From: Lepas anatifera
Taxonomy: Eukaryota; Arthropoda; Thecostraca; Lepadidae
Direction of reading: 5' to 3'
NCBI GenBank assembly: GCA_034440635.1
Contig: JAOTON010001353.1
Span: forward strand, 193,501 to 257,500
DNA length: 64,000 bases
Every line of letters starts with the position of its first letter. The first letter of the stretch is position 1. The notes beneath the pieces are model-generated. The model made no database searches, had not been told where the DNA came from, and saw only the letters and a program-made list of their open reading frames with translations. Positions 10,270-21,926 of this stretch are shown here, piece by piece. The position numbers and the translations under genes are program-made.

Positions 10270-11302
10270 TTAACCCTCGCCCCACCGGGGGGCCATCGAT
10301 GGCCCCCCTAAGGTTTTTCCGGGATAGCAGAAAAACGACGAGGCGCAGCACCGCGGTTGAGGGCTCTACCTCTCACTGCATCATTTTCCCATCATCCCTG
10401 AAATTTTTTACCCCGGGTCCCCAAGGTCAGGTCACCAGACGAGGTCAACCAAGGTCACCTCACTTCACCTTTAGAGCTCTGTAAGAGCTACATTTCAAAG
10501 TCGATCGATTTGAAACTTCCTACACTTCATAACCCCTCCAGGGTCTACAAGGTGTATATCCGGGATTTTTCGATTTCGTGCCCTGAGGTCAGGTCACGAG
10601 GCGACCTCTCCCATTGGAAAAGCATGGGGAAAAGTTGTTTCATGATATAAAAGCCACAAAAATGATTGCAAATACTCAGACTGCTCAAAACAACGTTTTT
10701 GGACACCCTTTCACGGATCCCAGGGGTCATATTTGCCCTTTGACTTTTCCAAGGTCATCCAAGGTCACCATAGGTCAAAAACAGTATTTTGACAATAACT
10801 TTTGACCTAATTGAGCTAGAGCGGTGAAACAAACACCATCGTGTTTGTCTTGTCACTGGCTTTCATTTGATATACGGCAAGGTCACTTTTTGACCTTTCG
10901 TGACCTCAGGTCACATTAGGTCACGAGGTGACCTCTGGCGGTCAAACCACTGGCGGGAGGTCTTTACGTTCCACATAGCGGAAAAAGTACAGGCAATTTG
11001 CTATCAAATGTACTTTACCAGGCCTCAATAGCTCTAATGACATAAGAGTTATGCCCAGTTTGCTTAATCATTGCATATTTGAGTGAAAATAGCCGATCTT
11101 GACCTAATTTGACCTCTGGAGGTCAAACCATTGACCTGAGCACTAAAACATGCAAAGTAATTTCTTACTGAATTCAGGCGAGCTTTCTATTGCACTTTGC
11201 AGATTTGCGCTAACGCCCATATTTTCGGAGTTAGAGGGGGGGCCATCGATGGCCTCCGGTGGGGCGAAGGTGGCGCCGGGCCCCCGGTGGGGCGCGGGTT
11301 AA
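10270..11302 (+). mobile_element. Family B element, full length (1033 bp)
   Basis: TTAA at 10270 and 11299. The left end is CCCTCGCCCCACCGG; the right end, read inward, is CCCGCGCCCCACCGGGGG repeated twice with GGCGCCACCTTCGC between. The palindromes have the core GCCATCGATGGC. After the single end comes AAGGTTTTTCCGGGATAGC. The interior holds about 20 AGGTCA/TGACCT hexamers. No protein-coding capacity is apparent. Confidence 0.92.
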
Positions 11303-12293
11303 AGATCAAAATAAAGGGGCCTATTGGCTTATTTCAAACCCTAATAGAATACCTTCCCTATGGTTGCAACAATCTGATTGGTCCTCAGGCCTGAGCCCCG
11401 CCCACTAGCGGAAAATGTCATGCTAACCAGTGAGCCTGCTTGCGATATACCCGTTTGAAGGCGCGACGAAGATGACGCAACTCATTCGTTTCCTTTGTGC
11501 AAAACTAGTCCAACAATAAACACTACAAGTCCAGCTATTTAGAGAAGAAATACATCTGCCAAATTAAGGTACTTGATTAGTCTAATCATGCTTCTAAGCC
11601 TATTAATTTGAAATATCTGCAGAACATAATACAAATGAAGAAAATTTTGGGTAAGAAATTAAATTTGTTTAAGTGGTCGCCTTATATTTCGCTTGAATTA
11701 CCGCTAACATCATTATAAATCAGTACTGTGTGCTGTAAGTAGGGTAAGTGCTTCCCTTCATATTGATGTACGATTCAACTCTATTGTGATTGTTCCCGAA
11801 CACAATACAGAAAGAAAAGAGTAGGCGGGTTGGGTAAGGTGCCAAGTATATGGACGAGGATTGAATTTTTCTGGCTTTGGGAATGGGAAATTAAGTGCTG
11901 TAATCCCATTAAAAGACAAGACCAATGCCTATTTGTACTTATCACTTGGCCTTCCTGAGAAAGGCCGAGCTAAGACTCCAATTGAGCTCGTCAAAGAACG
12001 AAGACAGCAGGTCATTATGGCTTCCAAGGATTTTCAACTATTGTAGGCTATGTGAAGTTAGCCAACAGCACTTGGAATACAATTCAAAGCTAGTCGAACT
12101 GTATATTGGATCTAATGCATTTGTATCTCACTTCAAAACTCATAATGAAATTACCAAATTCCCTCTAACATGTTAGAGGTAGGTACTTTTTCATTGCACT
12201 TTGTTTATTTCAGGGAGATTATTCTGTTAAGTAAGCTTACATTGATAACTTATTTATTTTATTTCAAAATTCCTCAAATATTGACTAGGAAGG
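11303..12293. other. Intergenic, no recognisable gene
   Basis: AT-rich DNA with two overlapping plus-strand frames at about 11861-12176 (61 and 83 codons). Neither shows a recognisable domain. I cannot exclude an exon of an unidentified gene or an old transposon remnant. Confidence 0.35.
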
Positions 12294-13901
12294 TTAACAC
12301 GCGCATTGACGGGGGCGGGTACCCGCCCCCTCGGGTTTTTCGGAGATAGTAGAAAAACGGCACGCCGCCGTACTTGGTATACCTTTTTCCTCATTCTTTT
12401 TACAACTTCTGTGAAAATTTTAAAGTTAGGTCATCTCAGGTCAGGTCACCAGTACAGGTGAAGTGACCCAACCTCAAAAAAAAGTTTAAGATAGCATAAG
12501 TCGGAGCAGGGTGAACTTATACGATTGAAAATCATATCACATAATGGCCCCACCGAGTTCTCTAAAATATGTTCCGGTATTTTTGATATCGATGACCTAA
12601 GGTCACGTACGACGCATGATCTCTCCATTGGAAATACATAGGAAAAATGGTTTTTACGGAATAACTCAGTAACAGATGGTGAAAGAGCATTTATTTTAGC
12701 TGCATTAGACTCGCCTGGGCTTTGCGGTTATAATGATATGTATTTTATATAATTTGACCCCTGACCTGACCTCAGGTCAGGTCACATCCTTGATTTAACC
12801 TAGCAAGGTCAAATTATATATCATTCCATTCGGCTTGCTAAGAGGATTTATATAGTTCAAGTCGTTTTGCTCTATCTTTACTTGTTCAGATGTAATGCCC
12901 GAAAAACTGAATTTTACATGTTATCCCTATGACGGGCATGTTTTGACCTCTCGTGACCTTAAATGTGACCTGACAAAAAAATGGTTTAAATGTTTTCGAT
13001 GGAGAAGTGGATGGGCAGCCCAATGCCGTTTACCGTTTTTCGCTACCTACCGTGGTTGCGAGATCTTAGGGGCGGGTACCCGCCCCCCTCGGGTTTTTCG
13101 GAGATAGCAGAAAAACGGCGGCGCGTAGCGCCGCCGTACTTGGTATACCTTTTCCTTCATCCTTTTTACAACTTCTGTGAAAATTTTAAGGTTAGGTCAT
13201 CTCAGGTCAGGTCACCAGTACAGGTCAAGTGACCCGACCTCAAAAAAAAGTTTAAGATAGCATAAGTCGGAGCAGGGTGAACTTATCCGATTGAAACTCA
13301 TATCAAATAATGGCCCCACCGAGTTCTCTAACATATGTTCCGGTATTTTTGATATCGATGACCTAAGGTCAGGTACGAGGCATGACCTCTCCATTGGAAA
13401 TACATGGGAAAAATGGTTTTTACGGAATAACTCAGTAACGGATGGCGATAGAGCATTTATTTTAGCTGCATTAGACTCGCCTGGGCTTTGCAGTTCTAAT
13501 GATATGCATTTTATATAATTTGACCCTGACCTGACCTCAGGTCAGGTCAAATCCTTGATTTGACCTAGCAAGGTCAAATTATATATCATTCGATTCGGCT
13601 TGCTAAGAGGATTCATATAGTTCAAGTCGTTTTGCTCTATCTTTACTTGTTCAGATGTAATGCCCGAAAAACTGAATTTTACATGTTATCCCTATGACGG
13701 GCATGTTTTGACCTCCCGTGACCTTAAATGTGACCTGACAAAAAAACGGTTCAAATGTTTTCGATGGAGAAGTGGATGGGCAGCCCAACGCCGTTTACCG
13801 TTTTTCGCTACCTACCGTGGTTCTCGAGATCTTAGGGGGCGGGTACCCGCCCCCCCCGTCAATGCGAAGGTGGCTCAGACCCCCGTCAATGCGCGTGTTA
13901 A
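12294..13901 (+). mobile_element. Two family A elements fused at the GC palindrome (1608 bp)
   Basis: The first A starts at TTAA 12294 and runs to its right palindrome near 13069-13088. From there the sequence continues as the left side of a second A, which ends at TTAA 13898. The inner doubled terminal repeat of copy 1 and the inner terminal repeat of copy 2 are missing. A deletion through the shared palindrome explains it. The fusion keeps intact outer ends. Copy 1 has lost part of its hairpin. Confidence 0.88.
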
Positions 13902-14191
13902 GAATGGTGCAGACTCTTTCATGAACATGTCCTCTGTGGAGAAGCTAATTCATATTCATACTCAAACGTGTCAGTTTATTTTAAACCCTCATTGGTGAGA
14001 TTATGTCACAATCGTTCGTAAAACAGAAACAAGAACTGACATCAAGCATGGCAGACATTTTGAAAATTAACAAGTTTTACAGCATTAAATAAGCAACTGT
14101 CCCACCCCTACAAAAATAAATCACAAAAACATACACTGGCAAATAGACATAATCAGGATAAATTGATGAATGAGGCTACTGAAACTACATA
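13902..14191. other. Spacer, nothing recognised
   Basis: AT-rich 290-bp spacer between the A fusion and a B element. An open frame runs in from the A terminus. Confidence 0.35.
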
Positions 14192-15224
14192 TTAACCCGC
14201 GCCCCACTGGGGGTCCGGCGCCACCTTCGCCCCACCGGGGGAACCATCGATGGCCCCCCTCTAACTCCGAAAATATGGGCGTTAGCGCAAATCTGTAAAG
14301 TGCAATAGAAAGCTCGCGTGAATTCAGTAAGAAATTACTTCGCATGTTTTAGTGCTCAGGTCAATGGTTTGACCTCCAGAGGTCAAATTAGGTCAAGATC
14401 GGCTATTTTCACTCAAATATGCAATGATTAAGCAAACTGGGCATAACTCTTATGTCATTAGAGCTATTGAGGCCTGGTAAAGTACATTTGATAGCAAATT
14501 GCCTGTACTTTTTCCGCTATGTGGAACGTAAAGACCTCCCGCCAGTGGTTTGACCGCCAGAGGTCACCTCGTGACCTAATATGACCTGAGGTCACGAAAG
14601 GTCAAAAGTGATCTTGCCGTATATCAAATGAAAGCCAGTGACAAGACAAACACGATGGTGTTTGTTTCATTGCTCTAGCTCAATTAGGTCAAAAGTTATT
14701 GTCAAAATACTGTTTTTGACCTCCGGTGACCTTGGATGACCTTGGAAAAGTCAAAGGGCAAATATGACCCCTGGGATCCGTAAAAGGGTGTCCAAAAACG
14801 TTGTTCTGAGCAGTCTGAGTATTTGCAATCATTTTTGTGGCTTTTATATCATGAGATAGCTTTTCCCCATGCTTTTCCAATGGGAGAGGTCGCCTCGTGA
14901 CCTGACCTCAGGGCACGAAATCGAAAAAATCCCGGATATACACCTTGTAGACCCTGGAGGGGTCATGAAGTGTAGGAAGTTTCAAATCGATCGACTTTGA
15001 AATGTAGCTCTTACAGAGCTCTAAAGTGAAGCGAGGTGACCTTGGTTGACCTCGTCTGGTGACCTGACCTTGGGTGACCCGGGGTAAAAATTTCAGGGAT
15101 GATGGGAAAATGATGCAGTGAGAGGTAGAGCCCTCAACCGCGGTGCTGCGCCTCGTCGTTTTTCTGCTATCCCGGAAAAACCTTAGGGGGGCCATCGATG
15201 GCCCCCCGGTGGGGCGAGGGTTAA
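14192..15224 (-). mobile_element. Family B, full length (1033 bp), minus
   Basis: Doubled-TIR end on the left at TTAA 14192; single-TIR end on the right at TTAA 15221. The right TTAA is also the left TTAA of the next A, so the two abut with no spacer. Confidence 0.92.
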
Positions 15225-16067
15225 CACGCGCATTGACGGGGGGCGGGTACCCGCCCCCCTCGGGTTTTTCGGAGATAGGAGAAAAACGGCGGCGCGTAGC
15301 GCCACCGTACTTGGTATACCTTTTCCCACATCATTTTTACAACTTCTGTTAAAATCTTAAGGTTAGGTCATCTCAGGTCAGGTCACCAGTACAGGTCAAG
15401 TGACCCGACCTCAAAAAAAGTTTAAGATAGCATAAGTCGGAGCAGGGTGAACTTATCCGATTGAAACTCATATCACATAATGCCCCACCGAGTTCTCTAA
15501 AATATGTTCCGGTATTTTTGATATCGATGACCTAAGGTCAGGTACGACGCATGACCTCTCCATTGGAAATACATGGGAAAATGGTTTTTACGGAATAACT
15601 CAGTAACGGATGGTGATAGAGCATTTATTTTAGCTGCATTAGACTCGCCTGGGCTTTGCGGTTCTAATGCTATGCATTTTATATAATTTGACCCCTGACC
15701 TGACCTGAGGTCAGGTCAAATCCTTGATTTGACCTAGCAAGGTCAAATTATATATCATTCGATTCGGCTTGCTAAGAGGATTCATATAGTTCAAGTCGTT
15801 TTGCTCTATCTTTACTTATTCAGATGTAATGCCCGAAAAACTGAATTTTATATGTTATCCCTATGACGGGCATGTTTTGACCTCTCGTGACCTTAAATGT
15901 GACCTGACAAAAAAAGGTTAGAATTTTTTCGATGGAGAAGTGGATTGACAGCCCAACGCCGTTTACCGTTTTTCGCTACCTACCGTGGTTCTCGAGATCT
16001 TAGGGGGCGGATACCCGCCCCCCGTCAATGCGAAGGTGGCTCCGACCCCCGTCAATGCGCGTGTTAA
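15221..16067 (+). mobile_element. Family A, full length (847 bp)
   Basis: Shares TTAA 15221 with the preceding B and TTAA 16064 with the following I. One A residue is lost in ACATGGGAAAATGG, which closes the 75-codon frame seen in other copies. Confidence 0.9.
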
Positions 16068-16511
16068 AGGGAATGTGGCACCTTGGTCGAATCCTGAAAT
16101 TTAGTGAATTTAGGCATACTTTTAGCAAAAATAATGAAGCTACTCATGATATCTCTGAAAATGTACAATAAGCTTAATATTTTGTTTCTAAAAATACCCC
16201 TCTAAAGAAATAAATATCAGCCTGTGGATATCACGATCTGGCAACCACTACCATACTTGAAATGCTTCAAGGGCTTCGAATAGCTGATGCTCATCGTGAC
16301 ATCAGCATGTTTCGTCACACCAGCAGTTCACAACAATGGCCGTCGGGCGACGGGCTGATGGGGGGCTGGTGTCAGGTAGGTTTTAGCTTTTTTCTATGGA
16401 AATATTGAGTTCCAAGACAAATTAAATATGGAGTACCGGGTTTTCCGACTTGCTTTACAACTTGGCTATCTCAGTTAAAATCACGTTGTGAAGGTGTCAC
16501 ATTCCCTTTAA
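16064..16511 (+). mobile_element. Family I MITE, complete (448 bp)
   Basis: The ends are TTAAAGGGAATGTGGCACC and GGTGTCACATTCCCTTTAA, a terminal inverted repeat of about 15 bp with TTAA. It is unrelated to the AGGTCA families inside. A similar copy lies at 36311-36765. It shares its outer TTAAs with A on the left and D on the right. Confidence 0.82.
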
Positions 16512-17756
16512 CCCTATTTCCGGCAGGGGGGGGCTAATATTGCCCCCCCTCAGGTTTTTCAAGAATATCTCTGAAACGGCTTGCGATAGAACTTTGAAAC
16601 TTCCTGACTTTTCCTAAAACTAGTACAGGCAGGTTTTCTGAAATTTTCAAGATTACATATTTACCAGGGGCGGAGCTATGGCTGGGTTTTTGGGGAGGTT
16701 CTATCCACAAACCAAGTATTATCGTATGCGATGGGTTCTTTGTAAAAGGAAGCCGTCTCTGCTGATCCTGATACCAGTTATATGGTTTTATTATATCATT
16801 TTTTATGTGATATGATAGTGCATTCACAATTGTCACTATTTGTATTCATCAGGGGCGGTTACAGCAGTTCAAAATGGGGGAATGTTATCAAGAAGGACTA
16901 AACGTTAGTAAGTGAGAAGACTGCTTACAGCCGTGCCAGGGCGAATACAATTGGGTATATGAAAATTCAAAATAGTTATAACCCAATTCTAGATTACCAG
17001 AGGCGTGTCCAGTCACTACACATTTTCAAAATGCATATTCCCAGCCAGTATCACCGCCGCGACTCAATATCGTTGTATATTGAAAATGTGTTTCCAATCA
17101 CCCCCACCCCCCCCACGACGAGAGTCCTTGATCCGCCTATGTCACCCCCTTTCCCAGAGCTGCCATGGGAGGGTAAAAATTATCAGAAATAAATTTCAAC
17201 TAGTCGAGGGACTAATATACTCATGCATACCACTCGCATATTGTTGGTATGTATTTTACCCCACTGTTTTACCTTACTGCATCCGCCCCTGATGAGTTTT
17301 TCACTTTTTTCATTTATTTATGTGTCAAAGATGCCAAGCAGTATATCACGGCTTCTAATCCGCGTAACAAAAACTTTTTAGGTTGTATATATTTCCCCTC
17401 ATAGTCCTGGTCCTGGAACTGCCATTGAATTTCGAATTTTTGCGTAACTCGAGTATATGACAATTTTGGGTCAATTATTTGTAAATCTGAACTAGTTTTG
17501 TGAAAATCGTACAACAGAGACAAGGGTTATGGAAAATCTAAAAAATACACAAAAATTGTATATTTTGCACGACCTTCTCCTTAAAAATCAAAATTTTGAA
17601 ATTTTCTTTTTTCAAAATAAAGTTTAGCGTCAGGGAAATCTATAGCACTTTGAATTTTCAAAATCGGCCGGTTAGATTACGAGATCTTAGGGGGGCCGAT
17701 ATTGCCCCCCTGCCGGAAATAGGGGGTAGCAGGGAGCCTGACGGAAATAGGGTTAA
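16508..17756 (+). mobile_element. Family D element, full length (1249 bp)
   Basis: TTAA at 16508 and 17753. The left repeat CCCTATTTCCGGCAGG appears once; at the right end it appears twice (as GGAAATAGGG), separated by about 12 bp. The GC palindromes have a CNATATTG core. AGGTTTTTC follows the single end and GAGATCTTAGGGGG precedes the doubled end, as in family A. Unlike A, B and C, the interior is AT-rich and nearly lacks AGGTCA. Only one copy is in the window. Confidence 0.8.
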
Positions 17757-17910
17757 CAGATGAGAGTAATAAATAGGGCCTTGCATCAAGCTACAAATCA
17801 CACTAACCACCAACACAGTCATGCTACCAACCCTCTACAACCCTCCAACGGGGCAACCCATCCCCACATTTTATCCATACCGCTTGTTTATCCCTCCCTT
17901 TGTTGTATAT
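17757..17910. other. Spacer between element D and the LTR retrotransposon
   Basis: This sequence is not found in the other LTR copy, so the left LTR is truncated or deleted here. Confidence 0.4.
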
Positions 17911-18424
17911 ACCAATATAAATCACATCTAAATTTAACACAGTTAGAATCAATCAGGTTTTACGCAAACACGTTTACAATGCCATATCAAATTTCAAATA
18001 GTCGCAACAGAATTTCCGAATACACTTACGTTCACAGGAAGGTGTCACCCGCACACACACGTGCGCTCTCGCTCGATGCTGTAGCGGAAATGACCCGGGG
18101 TCAACGCTTGACCTGGCCGCCAGGCGGCAGTCGGGGCAGAGCCGGAAGGGCAAGTTAAGTGGGCAGTAATAAATGCTAACGGTGAAAATAAGTGCGGAGA
18201 CTAATTAGTTTTATTAACATTTGACAAGAGAAGTTCACCACATAAGCCTAGAAATCAAATAAACCTATCTTTCAGAAAATCAGTTTCCAACCGGAAGACT
18301 TGAGCGACATCTGCTGTCTAGCCGGCAGAAGCTCACGATGACGTCACAGGGTGCGGCACAGTGACGTCACCGATAACAATAGTGCTAGCGCACTTCGTCC
18401 AGCAACAGTAGACACAGGTCTACA
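17911..18424 (-). repeat. 3' LTR (minus strand), truncated, 514 bp
   Basis: A direct copy of 20823-21336, also 514 bp, differing at only about half a dozen positions by eye, which implies a young insertion. Read on the minus strand it starts TGTAGACC. It lacks the last 218 bp present in the other LTR. Two TGACGTCA palindromes lie at 18339-18346 and 18362-18369. Confidence 0.85.
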
Positions 18425-18872
18425 CCTTATCCGACCTCAAAACACAAACCACTTAAAATTAACTATCCGGTGAAAACATACATGTCATGTGATCAATGTC
18501 ATCAGTCGGGTCAGTCCAGTGCTGTAGCATCAAATCAACCAAACAGGAATTGGGAAACCCTTCGTAACTTTAGCAAAAAAAAACTTACTTTAGAAAGAAA
18601 ATCAACCTGAGCATCTAAGTAGCAAGCTGTGCTTAACTCAGAAGATTCATCAACGACAGCTCATTCTGAACAAACTATCCATTTGACAGGAGTAAACTTG
18701 CCAGATTCCATAAGACAGTCATTAATGTCTCAAAAGATAACAGCAAAGGCTTAACTTCGTAGCGAAAATCATCTTACCATTTCGGACATCACAAAATTCC
18801 GTTGAGCCAGATTATAACATCCCAAATTACATGACAAAACAACTAAGCCACTAAGAGTGTCTGCCAGGGGTG

Positions 18873-18915
18873 CTGTAAGCGACAGTTTGCGGTGCTGTAA
18901 GCGACAGTTTGCATT
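18873..18915. repeat. 22-bp tandem duplication
   Basis: GGTGCTGTAAGCGACAGTTTGC occurs twice in a row inside the retrotransposon internal region, with GGTGCTGTAAGCGACAGTTT visible in both. It is probably replication slippage. Confidence 0.8.
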
Positions 18916-19852
18916 AAGACTTGAAACGTTATAAAACGGTAAACGTAAGTGAACGTCACAAAGGTGCAATGAAATAATATAATAATTATCAGTGACTGCG
19001 ATCAAACCAATTCACAATGCTTATAAAAGGGTTAAGCTGGTTTCATGAGAACGTTACGGCTTGAGCCCATTCAACACGTAATCACTTGCGAAAAAAATGA
19101 TCACCAGCTTCACCCGAACAAGACAATTGCAAAATGATCTGTACAAAAGGCTTTACAGCGGTAAATTATAGACCGAATAATAGGCACTGTCTGCGTGTAA
19201 GTGTGACTTACGGCAATATGTTGATCTCTGGAAAGTCAATCACCAGGACAAAATCCAGCAAAAGTTTCAAGTATATGCAGTCAGCTCACAGCTTACTAGT
19301 TAAAGAATGGTGAACTTCCTCATGATCCTGGCCGGACTGTGCATTGGAACGCAACATTAGGAAAGTGAATGCAAAATCCAGCTATCATTTCTGCATTCTG
19401 GAAAGTGATCATTGAAATCCAACAAACACTAATGGCTTCAGCAACATCCGCTACATCGAGTCTAGTAATCTTCCAAACTGAAACCTCAAGAAGTCCGACA
19501 TGATGAAACATTAACATATTTTGATGATTATCACCTCTATCCCGTTATAAAAAGATAAATGCAATGGTTTGAGTGCATCTCAAATTCTAACGCAATAAAC
19601 ATTTCACATCCTAACACAATTACGGTGCGGAATATTTCAAAGAAACGTGTCCGAAATACTTAGTACGGCCATTTTCCGTGAACAGTAAGGTAATGTGCTA
19701 ACCAGAAAAATTTAGCACCAGGAAACGGCAAATATTTATAGCAAGATATTTATAGCAGCACCCAAGAGACAACTGGTCTCTTCACAGTAATTGCTCTCTT
19801 CCTCTTGTGAACGGCAGAATTAACACCTTGAGTGTAACTCAACATCCCTGAA

Positions 19853-20098
19853 TCAACAATTAAGTGTCAGGGGTTTACGGAGACTGGCGAGCCGTCTCAG
19901 TTCATTCTCACGGTCACTCGAAGTGTGTGCCAAACTAGACTCCAAATTCTGAAGAAATCTGACAAATGAACCCTGACCATCAAACTTGGGAAAGCTCAGT
20001 CCTGAAACTCCAGAATTCATCTCTGCAAAAATTTTGAAAGACAAATTTTCAGTCTGAGCCTCAAGTTCTGATTTCAAGCCATGTTTTCTCAATTCCAT
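19853..20098 (-). pseudogene. gag-like fragment of the LTR retrotransposon
   Basis: This 81-codon minus-strand frame contains FPKFDGQGSFVRFLQNLE at about residues 36-53. That pattern (FPxFDGxGxxxxFLxxxE) resembles the start of the capsid region in Gypsy-type Gag proteins. The frame stops after about 80 residues, far short of a full Gag, and no zinc knuckle is seen. The position downstream of the 5' LTR fits gag. It is either a deleted remnant or the start of a non-autonomous element's only frame. Confidence 0.5.
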
Positions 20099-20604
20099 GA
20101 TGAAAATTTGGGAATAGTACAGTCGTTCGTCTCAGTCATGTCAGTGGTCAAAATGTCTCAACAAGCCAACAGCAATGAAACAAGACAATGCACGCTGAAT
20201 TAAACACTGGAATTAACCATCTCCCTGCAAGAGGAACTTAACATTACGATTTAAGTCCGATATCTGCATGATCCAAAATCTTCTTTCCAAACTTGAAACA
20301 GTGATACTCTACTCTTGAAACACCACGGCACAATTCAAGGCACCGTCTCAGCGAGCGTGCCGGTCACCTCACAGCCGGAGGCGGTCACGTGACTCAGTCG
20401 CTGGAGCCCTGTCCGAGGCGGGTCTAGTGCGCTGGGCACCGGGAACCGCGCGCCGCAGAAAATCAGTCACTGCTGGCTGCGAGTGAAGCATGCCGGAACT
20501 AACCTTTGAAGACCAGCTTGAAAACGACGGATGAAGAACAGCGTGGCAGGTCCGTGTCCGCTGTCACCAAAATGTAGTCGGGCGGGCTGACGCTGTCACC
20601 AAAA

Positions 20605-21336
20605 TGTAGACGGGGTCTCCACATGGCCCCGTCGGTATGAGCCGCATACTCAATCTGCTTCCGCTGTCTCGGTCGTCCAAAAGTAGTGTTGCCGTTTCTG
20701 GTTTTATTTTATATCATCTCGTGACTTCAAATCTTCATAATTCTGCCCTGGGAAACATTTCAAATATTCAAACACTCGTTTGACAAGAACCCAGCAAACC
20801 ACAAGTAAATCATAAATCACAAACCAATTAAAATCACATCTAAATTTAACACCGTTAGAATCAATCAGGTTTTACGCAAACACGTTTACAATGCCATATC
20901 AAATATCAAATAGTCGCAACAGAATTTCCGAATACACTTACGTTCACAGGAAGGTGTCACCCGCACACACACGTGCGCTCTCGCTCGATGCTGTAGCGGA
21001 AATGACCCGGGGTCAACGCTTGACCTGGCCGCCAGGCGGCAGTCGGGGCAGAGCCGGAAGGGCAAGTTAAGTGGGCAGTAATAAATGCTCACGGTGAAAA
21101 TAAGTGCGGAGACTAATTAGTTTTATTAACATTTGACAAGAGAAGTTCACCACATAAGCCTAGAAATCAAATAAACCTATCTTTCAGAAAATCAGTTTCC
21201 AACCGGAAGACTTGAGCGACATCTGCTGTCTAGCCGGCAGAGGCTCACGATGACGTCACAGGGTGCGGCACAGTGACGTCACCGATAACAATAGTGCTAG
21301 CGCACTTCGTCCAGCAACAGTAGACATAGGTCTACA
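20605..21336 (-). repeat. 5' LTR (minus strand), 732 bp
   Basis: Bounded by TGTAGACC at 21336 and TACA at 20605 on the minus strand, followed by TTTTGGTGACAGCG. A second copy of the CTACATTTTGG junction motif sits about 34 bp further in. CRE-type palindromes TGACGTCA lie at 21251-21258 and 21274-21281. Confidence 0.75.
21251..21281. promoter_or_regulatory. Paired TGACGTCA (CRE/ATF-type) sites in LTR
   Basis: Two perfect 8-bp palindromes spaced 23 bp start to start, near the 5' edge of the LTR. The pair is conserved in the other LTR. TGACGTCA is the consensus for CREB/ATF bZIP factors; use as an LTR enhancer is inferred. Confidence 0.55.
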
Positions 21337-21926
21337 CATACATACAGCAGCAGGAGCTAGGAATTTGGGGTTCCTGATGGCTTATTTGGTTCATGAAAAA
21401 TATTTCACTACTTCTAGAGTCCTCTGCCTTTGTGGGCCATGGTGTTTTATTTACATTTTTATTTGATTTTGTTCCCTAAATTTTAGATTTTATTTGGGTG
21501 TTTTTCTATTGTCTATATGTTCACCTCTTGCTCCTTTCACTGTGTTGATTCAGTTAATTGTCCGGTACTCGTACGATTGTCCTGCTTTGTATGCTTGTGT
21601 GGTATTGTATTTTTTTCATTTTTTTCCTACCACTGTTTTTTTAATTTGGTTTTGTTCCAAAACACTTGGCTTTTACAGCCAACTTAACCTTGCATCCCTA
21701 CATACACAATTTAAAGATAGGGTATGAGAACTGCGTAATAATTCTTCAGTAATGCAGTGTCGAGAATTTCCCTAATTGTTCATTTTTTCCTGTTTGGCTA
21801 ACAAGAATCTATCTTTTGAGGTGGAACGGCAGCCTGCACTCAGAAAACTTGAGATGGGTTTTTACTCTGTGTTATCTGTGGTGCTAAAAGCCAGCATACA
21901 ACTGTATTCGAGTACGTTTTAGGTCT
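21337..21926. other. Intergenic, no recognisable gene
   Basis: T-rich DNA. The hydrophobic open frames here come from T-rich composition and are not taken as genes. Confidence 0.35.

Larger units (their letters stand above)
17911..21336 (-). mobile_element. Gypsy-like LTR retrotransposon, non-autonomous
   Basis: Reading on the minus strand: 5' LTR 21336-20605 (TGTAGA...TACA), a short gap, then TTTTGGTGACAGCG at about 20604-20591, which fits the start of the internal region and primer-binding site of Gypsy-type elements. A short gag-like frame follows (20098-19853), then about 1.4 kb without recognisable protease, reverse transcriptase or integrase, then the truncated 3' LTR. Lack of pol makes it non-autonomous or internally deleted. 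Superfamily assignment rests on the gag motif and the LTR/PBS junction. Confidence 0.7.

Noticed and set aside
21494..21727. Hydrophobic 77-codon frame resembling a membrane protein
   Set aside because: T-rich DNA encodes F, L, V and I by chance; no conserved motif or splice signals.
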